Shown: positions 25,431-32,802 of the stretch, one piece after another | Position numbering within the stretch: position 1 is the stretch's first letter | Layout: each line of letters starts with the position of its first letter | Assembly: GCA_900771085.1 (NCBI GenBank) | Contig: CAAGMR010000060.1 | Span: forward strand, 7,191 to 71,190 | Direction: 5' to 3' | Source of the DNA: Clostridia bacterium | GTDB taxonomy: Bacteria > Bacillota > Clostridia > Oscillospirales > Acutalibacteraceae | DNA length: 64,000 bases | Made by a program: the position numbers and the translations under genes | The notes under the pieces: generated by a model | Told to the model about the DNA's origin: nothing | Seen by the model: the letters and a program-made list of their open reading frames with translations, nothing else | Databases searched by the model: none

Positions 25431-26474
25431 ATGGCTTTTATCGACACGGATACCATAGGTACCCAGAACAGAATTACAGTTGATACCCCAACCTACTACA
25501 AGGATTTCGAGTGCAGAGCGGGCGACTGTGAAGACACCTGCTGCAAGGGCAAAAATGTATTTGTCCCGGATGCAACTTACTTCAAGATGCTGACAGTCAG
25601 GGAGGACTTTGGAGAGGAACTGAGAGCAGCTATTGAAAAGAGCGAAGGCGAGGCATACATACAGTTCAATGATGAACAGGTATGCCCATTCCTTTCATCA
25701 TGCGGCCGCTGCCGCATTCAGGAGGAAATGGACGCAAGCCTTATGCCAAAGGAATGCATTGAAAAACCAAGAAGCATCGTAAGAGTAGGCGAATATGAGC
25801 AGAGAGACCTGTCTCTCCTTTGCCCGGAGAGCGGCAGACTTCTTTTTAACAGAGATGAGGAGTTTGATAATGACACAGAAGAAATTTCTGTGGAGGTTGA
25901 TCCTGAAGAGCGCAAGCTTGCATTCTTTGAAACTGATTATCTCGATGCCATCGTTGACCTTAGAGACAGACTTATAGCTGTTATGGGAAATGATGATATT
26001 CCATTTGCAAAGAGACTCTCTCTTCTTAAAACCGTATTGGCATCTGCAAATGACGGAGTTCTTGAAGATGCAGATCTCAGCATTCCTGAGATTGAGCTGG
26101 AAGATATTTTAAATGAGCTTGCAGATTTAAAGAGCGGAGAAAAGAGATTCTATTATCTTATTGGTGACATCAGAAACTATGGTAATGAAAAGATAACAGA
26201 TCCTGCTGTTCTTTCTGACCTTGAGTTTTACATGGGCAGACTTATGTGTTATTACATTTATCACTATGCTGTCTGCGCATTCTTTGATGGTGACATTTCT
26301 TATGAAATCAACATCATTTATAAGAGTATCCGATTCCTTTATGCTGCATTTGCAGCCTGCTATGCAAAGAATGGAAGCTTCAGCGATGCTGACGCAATCC
26401 GCATAGCGTCAATATATGCAAGACATATTGAAACCGAAAAAGGAAATGAAAATCACTTAAAGTGTATTTATTAA
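25431..26474 (+). CDS. FliB-family protein, diverged copy 2
   Basis: A 347-residue paralogue of the preceding gene, 14 bases downstream with its own AGGAGA site. It keeps ECRAGDCEDTCCKGKN (Cys28, 33, 37, 38), VCPFLSSCGRC and SLLCPESGRLLF. The block that reads RICRTCTEHPR in copy 1 is MPKECIEKPR here, losing one Cys and the His. That suggests an altered cluster or substrate. The N-terminus is about ten residues longer. Tandem duplication with divergence is the simplest history. The function is inferred from family only. Confidence 0.68.
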   Translation: MAFIDTDTIGTQNRITVDTPTYYKDFECRAGDCEDTCCKGKNVFVPDATYFKMLTVREDFGEELRAAIEKSEGEAYIQFNDEQVCPFLSSCGRCRIQEEMDASLMPKECIEKPRSIVRVGEYEQRDLSLLCPESGRLLFNRDEEFDNDTEEISVEVDPEERKLAFFETDYLDAIVDLRDRLIAVMGNDDIPFAKRLSLLKTVLASANDGVLEDADLSIPEIELEDILNELADLKSGEKRFYYLIGDIRNYGNEKITDPAVLSDLEFYMGRLMCYYIYHYAVCAFFDGDISYEINIIYKSIRFLYAAFAACYAKNGSFSDADAIRIASIYARHIETEKGNENHLKCIY

Positions 26475-26477
26475 CAG

Positions 26478-26506
26478 GAGACAACATGTAAAAAATGTGC
26501 TAATAT
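26478..26506 (+). promoter_or_regulatory. Possible promoter of the superoxide reductase gene
   Basis: GAGACA at 26478-26483 and TAATAT at 26501-26506 with a 17-base spacer. The -35 box matches only four of six consensus bases. Confidence 0.4.
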
Positions 26507-26560
26507 TACCTTGAGGACGCTATGGCACGACCTCAAGCAAATTTACCAGGAGGTAATATT

Positions 26561-26932
26561 ATGACATTTTACAAATGTGAGAAATGTGGAGCAATTGCTA
26601 CGTTTCTTAAAGGTAGCTGTGCCCTCAAATGCTGCGATGAGGATATGATTATTCTCGACGCAAATGAAAGTGACGGAGCAGGGGAAAAACACGTTCCTGC
26701 CGTAACAGTTAACGGAAATACTGTTTATGTCCAGATAGGAGAGGTTGCTCATCCTATGCTTGAAGAGCATCACATTGAGCTTATCGCTCTTGAGACTGAA
26801 CAGGGCATTCAGGTTAAGTATCTTAAACCTGGTGAAGCGCCAGATGCATATTTCGCTCTGGCTGAAGGAGATAGAGTAATTGCAGTATATGAACACTGCA
26901 ATATTCACGGCCTCTGGAAAATCGTATTATAA
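26561..26932 (+). CDS. dfx: Desulfoferrodoxin (class I superoxide reductase)
   Basis: A 123-residue cytoplasmic enzyme that reduces superoxide to hydrogen peroxide without making oxygen, typical of anaerobes. The desulforedoxin-like centre uses Cys6, Cys9, Cys24 and Cys25. The catalytic iron site has His44, His64, His70, His116 and Cys113, and the catalytic EKH motif is at 42-44. All ligands are intact. ATG 26561 follows a strong AGGAGG; an in-frame ATG 39 bases upstream would only add residues ahead of the first Cys pair. A bidirectional terminator follows. Electrons would normally come from rubredoxin, not seen here. Confidence 0.93.
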   Translation: MTFYKCEKCGAIATFLKGSCALKCCDEDMIILDANESDGAGEKHVPAVTVNGNTVYVQIGEVAHPMLEEHHIELIALETEQGIQVKYLKPGEAPDAYFALAEGDRVIAVYEHCNIHGLWKIVL

Positions 26933-26946
26933 AATAAAAGAGAAAA

Positions 26947-26979
26947 GCCCTGTGGCCGTCTGGCCACAGGGCGATTTTT
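26947..26979. terminator. Bidirectional terminator between dfx and the dipeptidase gene
   Basis: GCCCTGTGGCC (26947-26957) pairs perfectly with GGCCACAGGGC (26962-26972). A T-run follows on the plus strand and an A-rich run precedes on the other side. Confidence 0.9.
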
Positions 26980-28420
26980 ATTTTGCAAGCTTTTTAAGAA
27001 CCTGTTCAATCAGTTCTATTGTTTTTTCAAATGATGACAGGGACAGTTTCTCTTCGGGAGTGTGGACTCCTGTCATTGTCGGGCCAACAGAAACTACGTC
27101 AAGATCCGGAATGGCCTCTGAGAACAGGCCGCATTCAAGTCCGGCATGAATAGCTTCGAGTTTGCATACTGTACCAAATACATCTTTTGAGCATTCTTTG
27201 AAAAGCTCCTGAATGGTGGAGTTCTCTTTCCATGCCCATCCCGGATAACGTCCGGAAACAGAAATCTCAAAACCGAGGTTTTCGGCCAGCATCTCAAAGA
27301 CATTGAGGTTTTCGTCCTGAAGGGTTTTTACAGAACTTCGTGGCGCAAAAACAATGGATGCTTTGCCGTTTTCAACCTTCGCGATTCCAAGGCTTGAAGA
27401 AGTGACAACAAAGTCTTCCGGTTCAGTCATCTTGTAAAGAACACCGTTTGGAGCAAGTGTGATTGCCGAAAGGATTGCGCTGCAATCTGCAGGCGTAAGG
27501 ATCTCATAATCGCCGGACTGCACGGTTGAGTTTATCCTGATTTCCGGTTCAAAGACTCCGGTTTCAGCTTCTACGGTTTCGATATATTTTAAAATGCCAT
27601 CCAGCGGTTTTGCCTCGGATGAAGCAACGATGGTTGCGTGTGCTTCACGAGGGATGGCATTGTCAGCATTTCCTCCGCAGAACTTTGAAATGAGCCATCC
27701 CGAATTCTGCGCGAATCGGAGGATTCTTGCCATAAGGCGAATGGCATTGATGCGGTTTTTGTAGATGTCCATGCCGGAGTGACCGCCTTTGAGGCCGACG
27801 ATATCAATATCAAGTGCCTCAGCGTTGCAGACAGCCTCGGTTTTCACTTCTTTATCAAATGCTATTCGCATTCCGCCGGCGCAGCTTACAGTAACGATGT
27901 TCTCATCTTCGGAGTCAATGTTAATCATCTTTTTGCCCCGGAGCTGGCTGCAGTCGATTGCAGTTGCACCGAGAAGGCCGACTTCCTCGCCGGTTGTGAA
28001 AACACATTCGAGCGGAGGGAGAGAAAGCGTATCGTTATCAAGGAAGTAGAGCATTGTTGCTACCGCAACGCCGTCATCTGCTCCGAGAGTGGTGTCATTT
28101 GCACGAAGAGTATCTCCGTCAACAATGAGGTCAAGTCCCTCGGTTTCAAAGTCATGGCCGCAGCCTTCCAGCTTTTCGCAGACCATATCAATATGTCCCT
28201 GAAGAATAACAGGCTCGGCAGTGCAGCCGCAAGATGCCGGCTTTTTAATTATCACGTTGAGACTGTCGTCTCTGTAGTATTCAAGGCCCCTGTCCTTCGC
28301 AAACTGCACAAGGAAGTCTGAAATCTTTTCTTCTTTAAAGGAACCGCGCGGGACAGCGCTTATGTCTTCAAAGAAATGAAAGGCTTCTATATGATTGTAG
28401 CCGTTTATTTTATAATTCAT
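26978..28420 (-). CDS. pepD: Aminoacyl-histidine dipeptidase (M20 family, PepD type)
   Basis: A 480-residue di-zinc peptidase that cleaves Xaa-His and other dipeptides. The metal-binding motifs are intact: His76 and Asp78 in QGHIDMV, Asp115 in LGADDG, and Glu145-Glu146 in TTGEEVG, with a C-terminal metal His in TMTGVHTPEEKLS. The lid domain lies near 200-390 (GLKGGHSGMDI). The length is typical for PepD. A membrane-protein gene lies just upstream on the same strand with a 12-base gap and an AGGA site, so it belongs to a minus-strand run starting with nth or before. Confidence 0.92.
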   Translation of the reverse strand: MNYKINGYNHIEAFHFFEDISAVPRGSFKEEKISDFLVQFAKDRGLEYYRDDSLNVIIKKPASCGCTAEPVILQGHIDMVCEKLEGCGHDFETEGLDLIVDGDTLRANDTTLGADDGVAVATMLYFLDNDTLSLPPLECVFTTGEEVGLLGATAIDCSQLRGKKMINIDSEDENIVTVSCAGGMRIAFDKEVKTEAVCNAEALDIDIVGLKGGHSGMDIYKNRINAIRLMARILRFAQNSGWLISKFCGGNADNAIPREAHATIVASSEAKPLDGILKYIETVEAETGVFEPEIRINSTVQSGDYEILTPADCSAILSAITLAPNGVLYKMTEPEDFVVTSSSLGIAKVENGKASIVFAPRSSVKTLQDENLNVFEMLAENLGFEISVSGRYPGWAWKENSTIQELFKECSKDVFGTVCKLEAIHAGLECGLFSEAIPDLDVVSVGPTMTGVHTPEEKLSLSSFEKTIELIEQVLKKLAK

Positions 28421-28432
28421 TTCTGTCCTCCG

Positions 28433-29104
28433 TTACATTCGCTGAAGTCTGCCAAAGAGATTCTGGAGTGCTGTACCGCAAAGGGAAACCAGATAACCAC
28501 CCGGAAGGAGTGTCACTGCCCAGAGCAGGGACACCAGAGGCGGATTGGTTGTGACTTCAAGGAATGGATAAGGGCCATAAACGATACCCTTGAAGTTGAG
28601 CACAACCAGGATTGCAGTATAAACCCAGGTCGGGATAATGCCGATAATGCTGTAAACAAAGATTCGGTTCTTTATCTGACCTTCGAAAAGAATGTAGCTT
28701 AAAACCGAAACGACCGGACACATGAAGTGGAGGTAGAAGAGCGGGCCCATAAAGAGGTCCAGGCTGAAGTTGCCTCCGGCATATGCCGGCATAAGAACGG
28801 AAGCACATACGATAAATGTAATGTAGAGACAGACGGCTGAAATAAGCCTTATTATCTGCATCCACTTAGGTATGAGATACTTTCCGCTGATAAGCGAAGC
28901 TATGGCAAACAGACAGAAAACAGCAGAAGTAATACCTGTAAAGATATTGCTGTCATTCGTATAGAATTTAAAAAGGTCCAAAGCTGTCATCGATGAAAGG
29001 TCCAGCAATGAAAATGCACGAACCTCCATAAGAACAAGCATAGCGTTCGCTATAAGTGCAAGCGACAGACATACAGTCTGTCGCACATTCATTTTTTCAT
29101 TCAT
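28433..29104 (-). CDS. Six-helix membrane protein, Pr6Pr-like
   Basis: A 223-residue integral membrane protein with about six hydrophobic segments. FYTNDSNIFTGI after the first loop and HFMCPVVSVLSYILFE in the fourth segment recall the Pr6Pr/FAR-17a-like family, in which an Asn in the first loop and a central His are conserved; this is from memory and weak. The function in bacteria is unknown. Its start is two bases from the endonuclease III stop, so the two are probably coupled, but this says little about role. Confidence 0.55.
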   Translation of the reverse strand: MNEKMNVRQTVCLSLALIANAMLVLMEVRAFSLLDLSSMTALDLFKFYTNDSNIFTGITSAVFCLFAIASLISGKYLIPKWMQIIRLISAVCLYITFIVCASVLMPAYAGGNFSLDLFMGPLFYLHFMCPVVSVLSYILFEGQIKNRIFVYSIIGIIPTWVYTAILVVLNFKGIVYGPYPFLEVTTNPPLVSLLWAVTLLPGGYLVSLCGTALQNLFGRLQRM

Positions 29105-29106
29105 AA

Positions 29107-29736
29107 TTACATCTTCTTTTTACAATATGGTTCCATGGAACAGTTTTCACAGTGGGCTTTGCGTGCAGTGCAGACAGCGCGACCGTGCAAAACGCATCTG
29201 TGACAGAAATCGTTGCTCTCTTCCGGCGGAAGAATCTTTCTCATTTCAAATTCAACCTTTTTCGGATCCTTTGTGTCGACAAAGCCCAAACGGTTGGATA
29301 TGCGAATGAGGTGGGTATCTGCAACTACAGCACCCGGCATGCCATACACGTCTCCGGCAACCAGGTTTGCAGTCTTTCTTCCCACACCTGCAAGAGATGT
29401 CAGGTCATCAATATTATCCGGGATTTTTCCGTCGAAGTTATCGATAATCTGCTGAGCCTGTATAACCAGGTCTTTTGCTTTTGATCGGAAGAATCCGGTC
29501 GAGCGGATGATTTCCTCAACATCTTCCACATTGGCTTTTGCCATCTCTACCGGAGTAGGGTATTTTTCGAACAGAGCGGGTGTGACAAGGTTTACTCGCG
29601 CGTCTGTGCACTGCGCAGAAAGCCTTGTTGCTACCAGAAGCTCATATGGATTCCTTGAATCAAGCGAGCAGATGGAATCAGGATAGTCTGCCTTCAGTGC
29701 ATTTACACAGGCAAGAGCTCGTTCTTTTTTAGTCAT
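29107..29736 (-). CDS. nth: Endonuclease III
   Basis: A 209-residue bifunctional DNA glycosylase/AP lyase that removes oxidised pyrimidines. The helix-hairpin-helix LAGVGRKTANLV carries the Schiff-base Lys121, Asp140 is the catalytic acid, and Cys189, Cys196, Cys199 and Cys205 form the [4Fe-4S] loop with the standard C-x6-C-x2-C-x5-C spacing. The length is typical. It lies between two membrane-protein genes in a tight minus-strand run. A second repair glycosylase (ogg) is 6 kb away. Confidence 0.95.
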   Translation of the reverse strand: MTKKERALACVNALKADYPDSICSLDSRNPYELLVATRLSAQCTDARVNLVTPALFEKYPTPVEMAKANVEDVEEIIRSTGFFRSKAKDLVIQAQQIIDNFDGKIPDNIDDLTSLAGVGRKTANLVAGDVYGMPGAVVADTHLIRISNRLGFVDTKDPKKVEFEMRKILPPEESNDFCHRCVLHGRAVCTARKAHCENCSMEPYCKKKM

Positions 29737-29743
29737 ACAACAT

Positions 29744-30499
29744 TCACCTTAGAATAAGTTCAAAAATAAAGATAAAGGCATAAATAATCGGCATGTGCAG
29801 CACATAGACAAGAAGAGCGTGTCTTCCCAGCCAGTTAAACATGGCAACGCGGTTTTTGTATACGAACTCGGGAAGCTCTTTGTCCTTGCAGTAAGCGCCA
29901 ATAAATGTTCCCATCAGGAAAATAAAGAAATACGGGATAAGCGGGAAATAGTCGGCCGAGAAGAAGTTGTGACCGATAATTCCAAACGGGAACAGGTACG
30001 GGTTGTCTCTCCAGGCTTCAGGCCAGTGAAACTCAAGAGGAGGGAAAATACCAACCTTTCCGGCAACCCAGTTGTGAAGGAACATCAGAATGACAAAACA
30101 TACAATGGTGCCTGCAACCGGATTAATCTTTTTCAATGCCTTTTCAAAAACGGCATATATAAGAATGGAAACAGATAAAAGGTTTATGATTCCAAAGTAA
30201 ATCTCACATTCAATGAAGCCAAGCTTTGGCAAAATCAGAACAGTAATAATATTTATTGCCAATGCTATGCCGAGGAGCTCGAAGCCTCGCTTGAAATTGC
30301 TTCGGGAGAGGTTACTTGAGAAACCGCATATTACTATGAATACCGCGGCAAAAAAAGGTTCAACGGGAAGGAAAAAATCAAAAAGCTTTGTGCCCAGAGA
30401 AAATCCGTCTACGTCCATAAACACAAACGCATGATAAAAAATCATGCAGAATACGCAGAATCCACGGATTTCATCCATTAGAACGATTCGTCTGTTCAT
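29744..30499 (-). CDS. Heparan-alpha-glucosaminide N-acetyltransferase-domain membrane protein
   Basis: A 251-residue membrane protein with about seven hydrophobic segments. RRIVLMDEIRGFCVFCMIFYHAF at the start is typical of the DUF1624/HGSNAT-catalytic family, with the conserved Asp-Glu-Arg-Gly and His. The C-terminus has NWLGRHALLVYVLHMPI, shared with acyltransferase-3-like proteins. It is expected to transfer an acyl group across or at the membrane, but no acceptor is known. The ATG follows GGAGAA. It begins a minus-strand run downstream of the tRNA terminator. Confidence 0.72.
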   Translation of the reverse strand: MNRRIVLMDEIRGFCVFCMIFYHAFVFMDVDGFSLGTKLFDFFLPVEPFFAAVFIVICGFSSNLSRSNFKRGFELLGIALAINIITVLILPKLGFIECEIYFGIINLLSVSILIYAVFEKALKKINPVAGTIVCFVILMFLHNWVAGKVGIFPPLEFHWPEAWRDNPYLFPFGIIGHNFFSADYFPLIPYFFIFLMGTFIGAYCKDKELPEFVYKNRVAMFNWLGRHALLVYVLHMPIIYAFIFIFELILR

Positions 30500-30549
30500 A
30501 AGTTTCTCCTTTCCCTGTTTTTGCAGATTTTAACACATTTTTGGGCAAT

Positions 30550-30576
30550 AAAAAAGCGCCCACTATTGCGGACGCT
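30550..30576 (-). terminator. Intrinsic terminator after tRNA-Glu
   Basis: On the minus strand AGCGTCC (30576-30570) pairs with GGGCGCT (30561-30555), one T-G wobble and an 8-base loop, followed by six T. Confidence 0.75.
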
Positions 30577-30582
30577 AATTTG

Positions 30583-30658
30583 TGGTGACCCGGACGGGAT
30601 TCGAACCCGTGTTACCGCCGTGAAAGGGCGGTGTCTTAGGCCTCTTGACCACCGGGCC
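30583..30658 (-). tRNA. tRNA-Glu (anticodon TTC)
   Basis: A full cloverleaf reads from 30658 down to 30586, with an encoded CCA at 30585-30583. The acceptor GGCCCGG pairs with CCGGGTC (one G-T), the anticodon loop is CTTTCAC, and the T loop is TTCGAAT. The anticodon TTC gives Glu. Confidence 0.95.
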
Positions 30659-30711
30659 AGGTCTTTTTAATTTGTTATTCTTCGGGCACACGGAAGATGT
30701 ACCCGAAGACG

Positions 30712-30788
30712 TGGTAGCGGCGATGGGACTTGAACCTATGACCTTTCGGGTATGAACCGAGCGCTCTAGCCAACTGAGCTACGCCGCC
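30712..30788 (-). tRNA. tRNA-Met (anticodon CAT, elongator type)
   Basis: The cloverleaf reads from 30788 down to 30715 with an encoded CCA at 30714-30712. GGCGGCG pairs with CGCCGCT (one G-T), the D arm is GCTCAGTTGGCTAGAGC, the anticodon loop is TTCATAC, and the T loop is TTCAAGT. The paired first acceptor base and lack of the three G-C anticodon-stem pairs argue against initiator tRNA. Confidence 0.93.
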
Positions 30789-30804
30789 GTATCAAGCGAA
30801 GTCA

Positions 30805-30834
30805 ATTATATACTAGAGTTCAAGTCTTTGTCAA
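30805..30834 (-). promoter_or_regulatory. Strong sigma-A promoter of the tRNA-Met/tRNA-Glu unit
   Basis: On the minus strand TTGACA (30834-30829) and TATAAT (30810-30805), both consensus, with an 18-base spacer. The -35 box lies inside the 3' end of the HAD phosphatase gene. Confidence 0.8.
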
Positions 30835-31479
30835 CAAATATTTTTTAAGTTCTGAAGTACTTTTTGCAATGATATCTGCGCCTGCGTTTCGGAGCTCTTC
30901 TTCGGTACCGTAACCATAGGTAATACCAATTCCTGTGACACCGGTTTTTCCGGCGGCTTCCATATCGAAACGACGGTCGCCAACCATGGCAATTTCTTCT
31001 GATGGCTCCAGTTCCAGAAGCTCTAAAGCAGTCCTTACAAGAATCTCTTTGGAAGCATTGTGGTTGTCCATTGGAGGGCCGACAATAAAATCAAAGTATT
31101 CGGAAAGTCCCAGGTGAGGAATAACCATTTCGAGGAACTCTACAGGTTTTGATGAAACGATGGCAGTTCTAATGCCGGCTTCTTTAAGAGATGCAAGAAC
31201 ATCTTCTATTCCTTCATAAGGAGTTGTCTCAAACACACCTTTACCGTTGTAGTATTCACGATATGTATCGGTGAGTTCCACTGCCATGTCTTCGCTTACA
31301 CCGAAGATATGGGCAAAGCTCAGATAAAGAGGCGGGCCCAGGAAATACTGCAGCTGTTCTTCCGGTACAGGAGCAATGCCTTTCTTATCAATGGCATAGT
31401 ATATGCTGTTGAATATACCCGGACGAGAGTCCGAAACGGTTCCGTCGCAGTCAAACAGAACGGCTTTATACTTATTCAT
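30820..31479 (-). CDS. HAD-family phosphatase, phosphoglycolate phosphatase-like
   Basis: A 219-residue HAD hydrolase of subclass IA. Motif I is FDCDGT with Asp10 and Asp12, motif II is the Ser of AIVSSKP, and GDRRFDMEAA is motif IV. The four-helix cap near 20-90 fits Gph or PpaX-like enzymes; the substrate is not certain. ATG 31479 follows GGAGGGAAAA; upstream in-frame starts would overlap the GNAT gene. It is the last gene of a minus-strand run with GNAT and hydrolase genes. Its end overlaps the tRNA promoter. Confidence 0.85.
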   Translation of the reverse strand: MNKYKAVLFDCDGTVSDSRPGIFNSIYYAIDKKGIAPVPEEQLQYFLGPPLYLSFAHIFGVSEDMAVELTDTYREYYNGKGVFETTPYEGIEDVLASLKEAGIRTAIVSSKPVEFLEMVIPHLGLSEYFDFIVGPPMDNHNASKEILVRTALELLELEPSEEIAMVGDRRFDMEAAGKTGVTGIGITYGYGTEEELRNAGADIIAKSTSELKKYLLTKT

Positions 31480-31490
31480 TTTTCCCTCCG

Positions 31491-31907
31491 TCATTTGCCT
31501 AACTGCCACCAGATTCTATGCTCTGTTGAATCGTGGGCACCATTTTTTATGTAGATGCCATAGGCATCATCTGTTGAATCGGCAATTAAAGCATCCACTT
31601 TCCCGAGATCCTTTTCGCAGTTGCCGATAAGTTCTTTGACGATTGCTGACATTATACCCTTTCCGCGATATTCGGGAAGAGTATAGGCCCCGCCAAGTTC
31701 GGCAACCGTACCGGTCGGATAGTCGGCGTGGGGGATTCTCTTATAGCGGAAAAGGTAGCAGATGGAAACAATTTTTTCTTCGTCAAAAGCGGCATATACA
31801 GACCAGTCGTTGGGAATGCTGTCGAATTCCGGCGACTTCAGCCCCTGCATTTTCTGCATTTCGGCGACATATGCGATATCGTCACCGGTAAGTTTTCTGA
31901 TAGTCAT
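31491..31907 (-). CDS. GNAT-family N-acetyltransferase
   Basis: A 138-residue acetyl-CoA-dependent acetyltransferase. ELGGAYTLPEYRGKGIMSAIV holds motif A with the pyrophosphate-binding RGKGI, and YGIYIKNGAHD is motif B. The substrate cannot be told from sequence. It starts four bases from the hydrolase stop and ends 11 bases before the HAD start, so the three genes form a minus-strand operon. Confidence 0.82.
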   Translation of the reverse strand: MTIRKLTGDDIAYVAEMQKMQGLKSPEFDSIPNDWSVYAAFDEEKIVSICYLFRYKRIPHADYPTGTVAELGGAYTLPEYRGKGIMSAIVKELIGNCEKDLGKVDALIADSTDDAYGIYIKNGAHDSTEHRIWWQLGK

Positions 31908-31911
31908 TGTC

Positions 31912-32670
31912 TCAATCCTTTTTTAACAGGGTAGCAGTTGAAAGAGCGGCAAACTCAAAAGGAATCTGGAAAGCAGAGTTGTGGCTTCCCGGGAACCAGA
32001 TGAGAGGTGCACCAACTTTTTCTGCGGTTTTGAGAGTTGTGGAATAAATCTTTACGCCCTTGCTCTGTTCGCCGACACCGAAATAAACATCGAGCTTTTT
32101 AAGTGTCTCGACCGGGGTTTTATATGTAAAGAAGAAACCGAGGTCGTACTTAAGCATTGCAAGGGTATCCGGCATAATATTTGCAACTTCATCTTCTGTT
32201 GCATGTCTTCCGCGGTCATCTGAACGGTTAAGCATATGAGTAACTTCATGCAGAGATGTAAAATGGAAATTCTCCGAGAAGTCATATACAGGCTCGTGGA
32301 AGATGATGCGTTTAATCATTTCCGGATGAAGCTCGCAGAGCTTCATTCCGACAAAGCCGCCCATGCTATGGGCGATGACATATGCTGTTCCATCAGAGGA
32401 GAATTCCTTTATGAGTGCAGCTGCATCTTTGGCATGAGCCTTGAGCATATCTATATGGCCTTTTGCTCCGCTTCTGACGTGGCAGCGTCTGTCATAACTT
32501 ACTACATGAAAATAACTGGAAAAGTATTCTGCTGAATCCTTGTAAAAGTCGGAGTCAGTGCCGCCACCGTGAATGAGAAGGAGCATTGGACCTTCAGTTC
32601 CGCAAACACGAACGTTGAGCGGGCATCCGTCAAAACTTTTGAATGTTACTGTTTTGTATGTATATGGCAT
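31912..32670 (-). CDS. Alpha/beta hydrolase
   Basis: A 252-residue hydrolase of the alpha/beta fold. The oxyanion-hole motif HGGG is at 34-37 and the nucleophile elbow AHSMGG gives Ser102. A late GSHNSAF supplies the likely catalytic His near 232. The cap region is Met/His-rich. The Ala in place of the usual Gly before the elbow is tolerated in this family. GGGAGGCTTT precedes the ATG. It is the first gene of the three-gene run and is divergent from the flavin reductase gene. Confidence 0.82.
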   Translation of the reverse strand: MPYTYKTVTFKSFDGCPLNVRVCGTEGPMLLLIHGGGTDSDFYKDSAEYFSSYFHVVSYDRRCHVRSGAKGHIDMLKAHAKDAAALIKEFSSDGTAYVIAHSMGGFVGMKLCELHPEMIKRIIFHEPVYDFSENFHFTSLHEVTHMLNRSDDRGRHATEDEVANIMPDTLAMLKYDLGFFFTYKTPVETLKKLDVYFGVGEQSKGVKIYSTTLKTAEKVGAPLIWFPGSHNSAFQIPFEFAALSTATLLKKD

Positions 32671-32802
32671 TTCAAAGCCTCCCTTTTGTCCAAACTATTA
32701 TAAAAGAGAAGGACATTTTGAGTCAACGTGGGAAGATTTCTTGAAAACTAGGTTTTGGTCTGATAAACTATACTTGTATTATTTTGCAAAAGGAGATAAA
32801 AA

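Noticed and set aside
23895..26474. Flagellar gene island
   Set aside because: FliB-family proteins suggest it, but no other flagellar gene is present in the window.
27779..28321. 180-codon open frame on the plus strand
   Set aside because: Antisense to pepD, whose metal ligands are intact; Cys/His-rich nonsense typical of a shadow frame.
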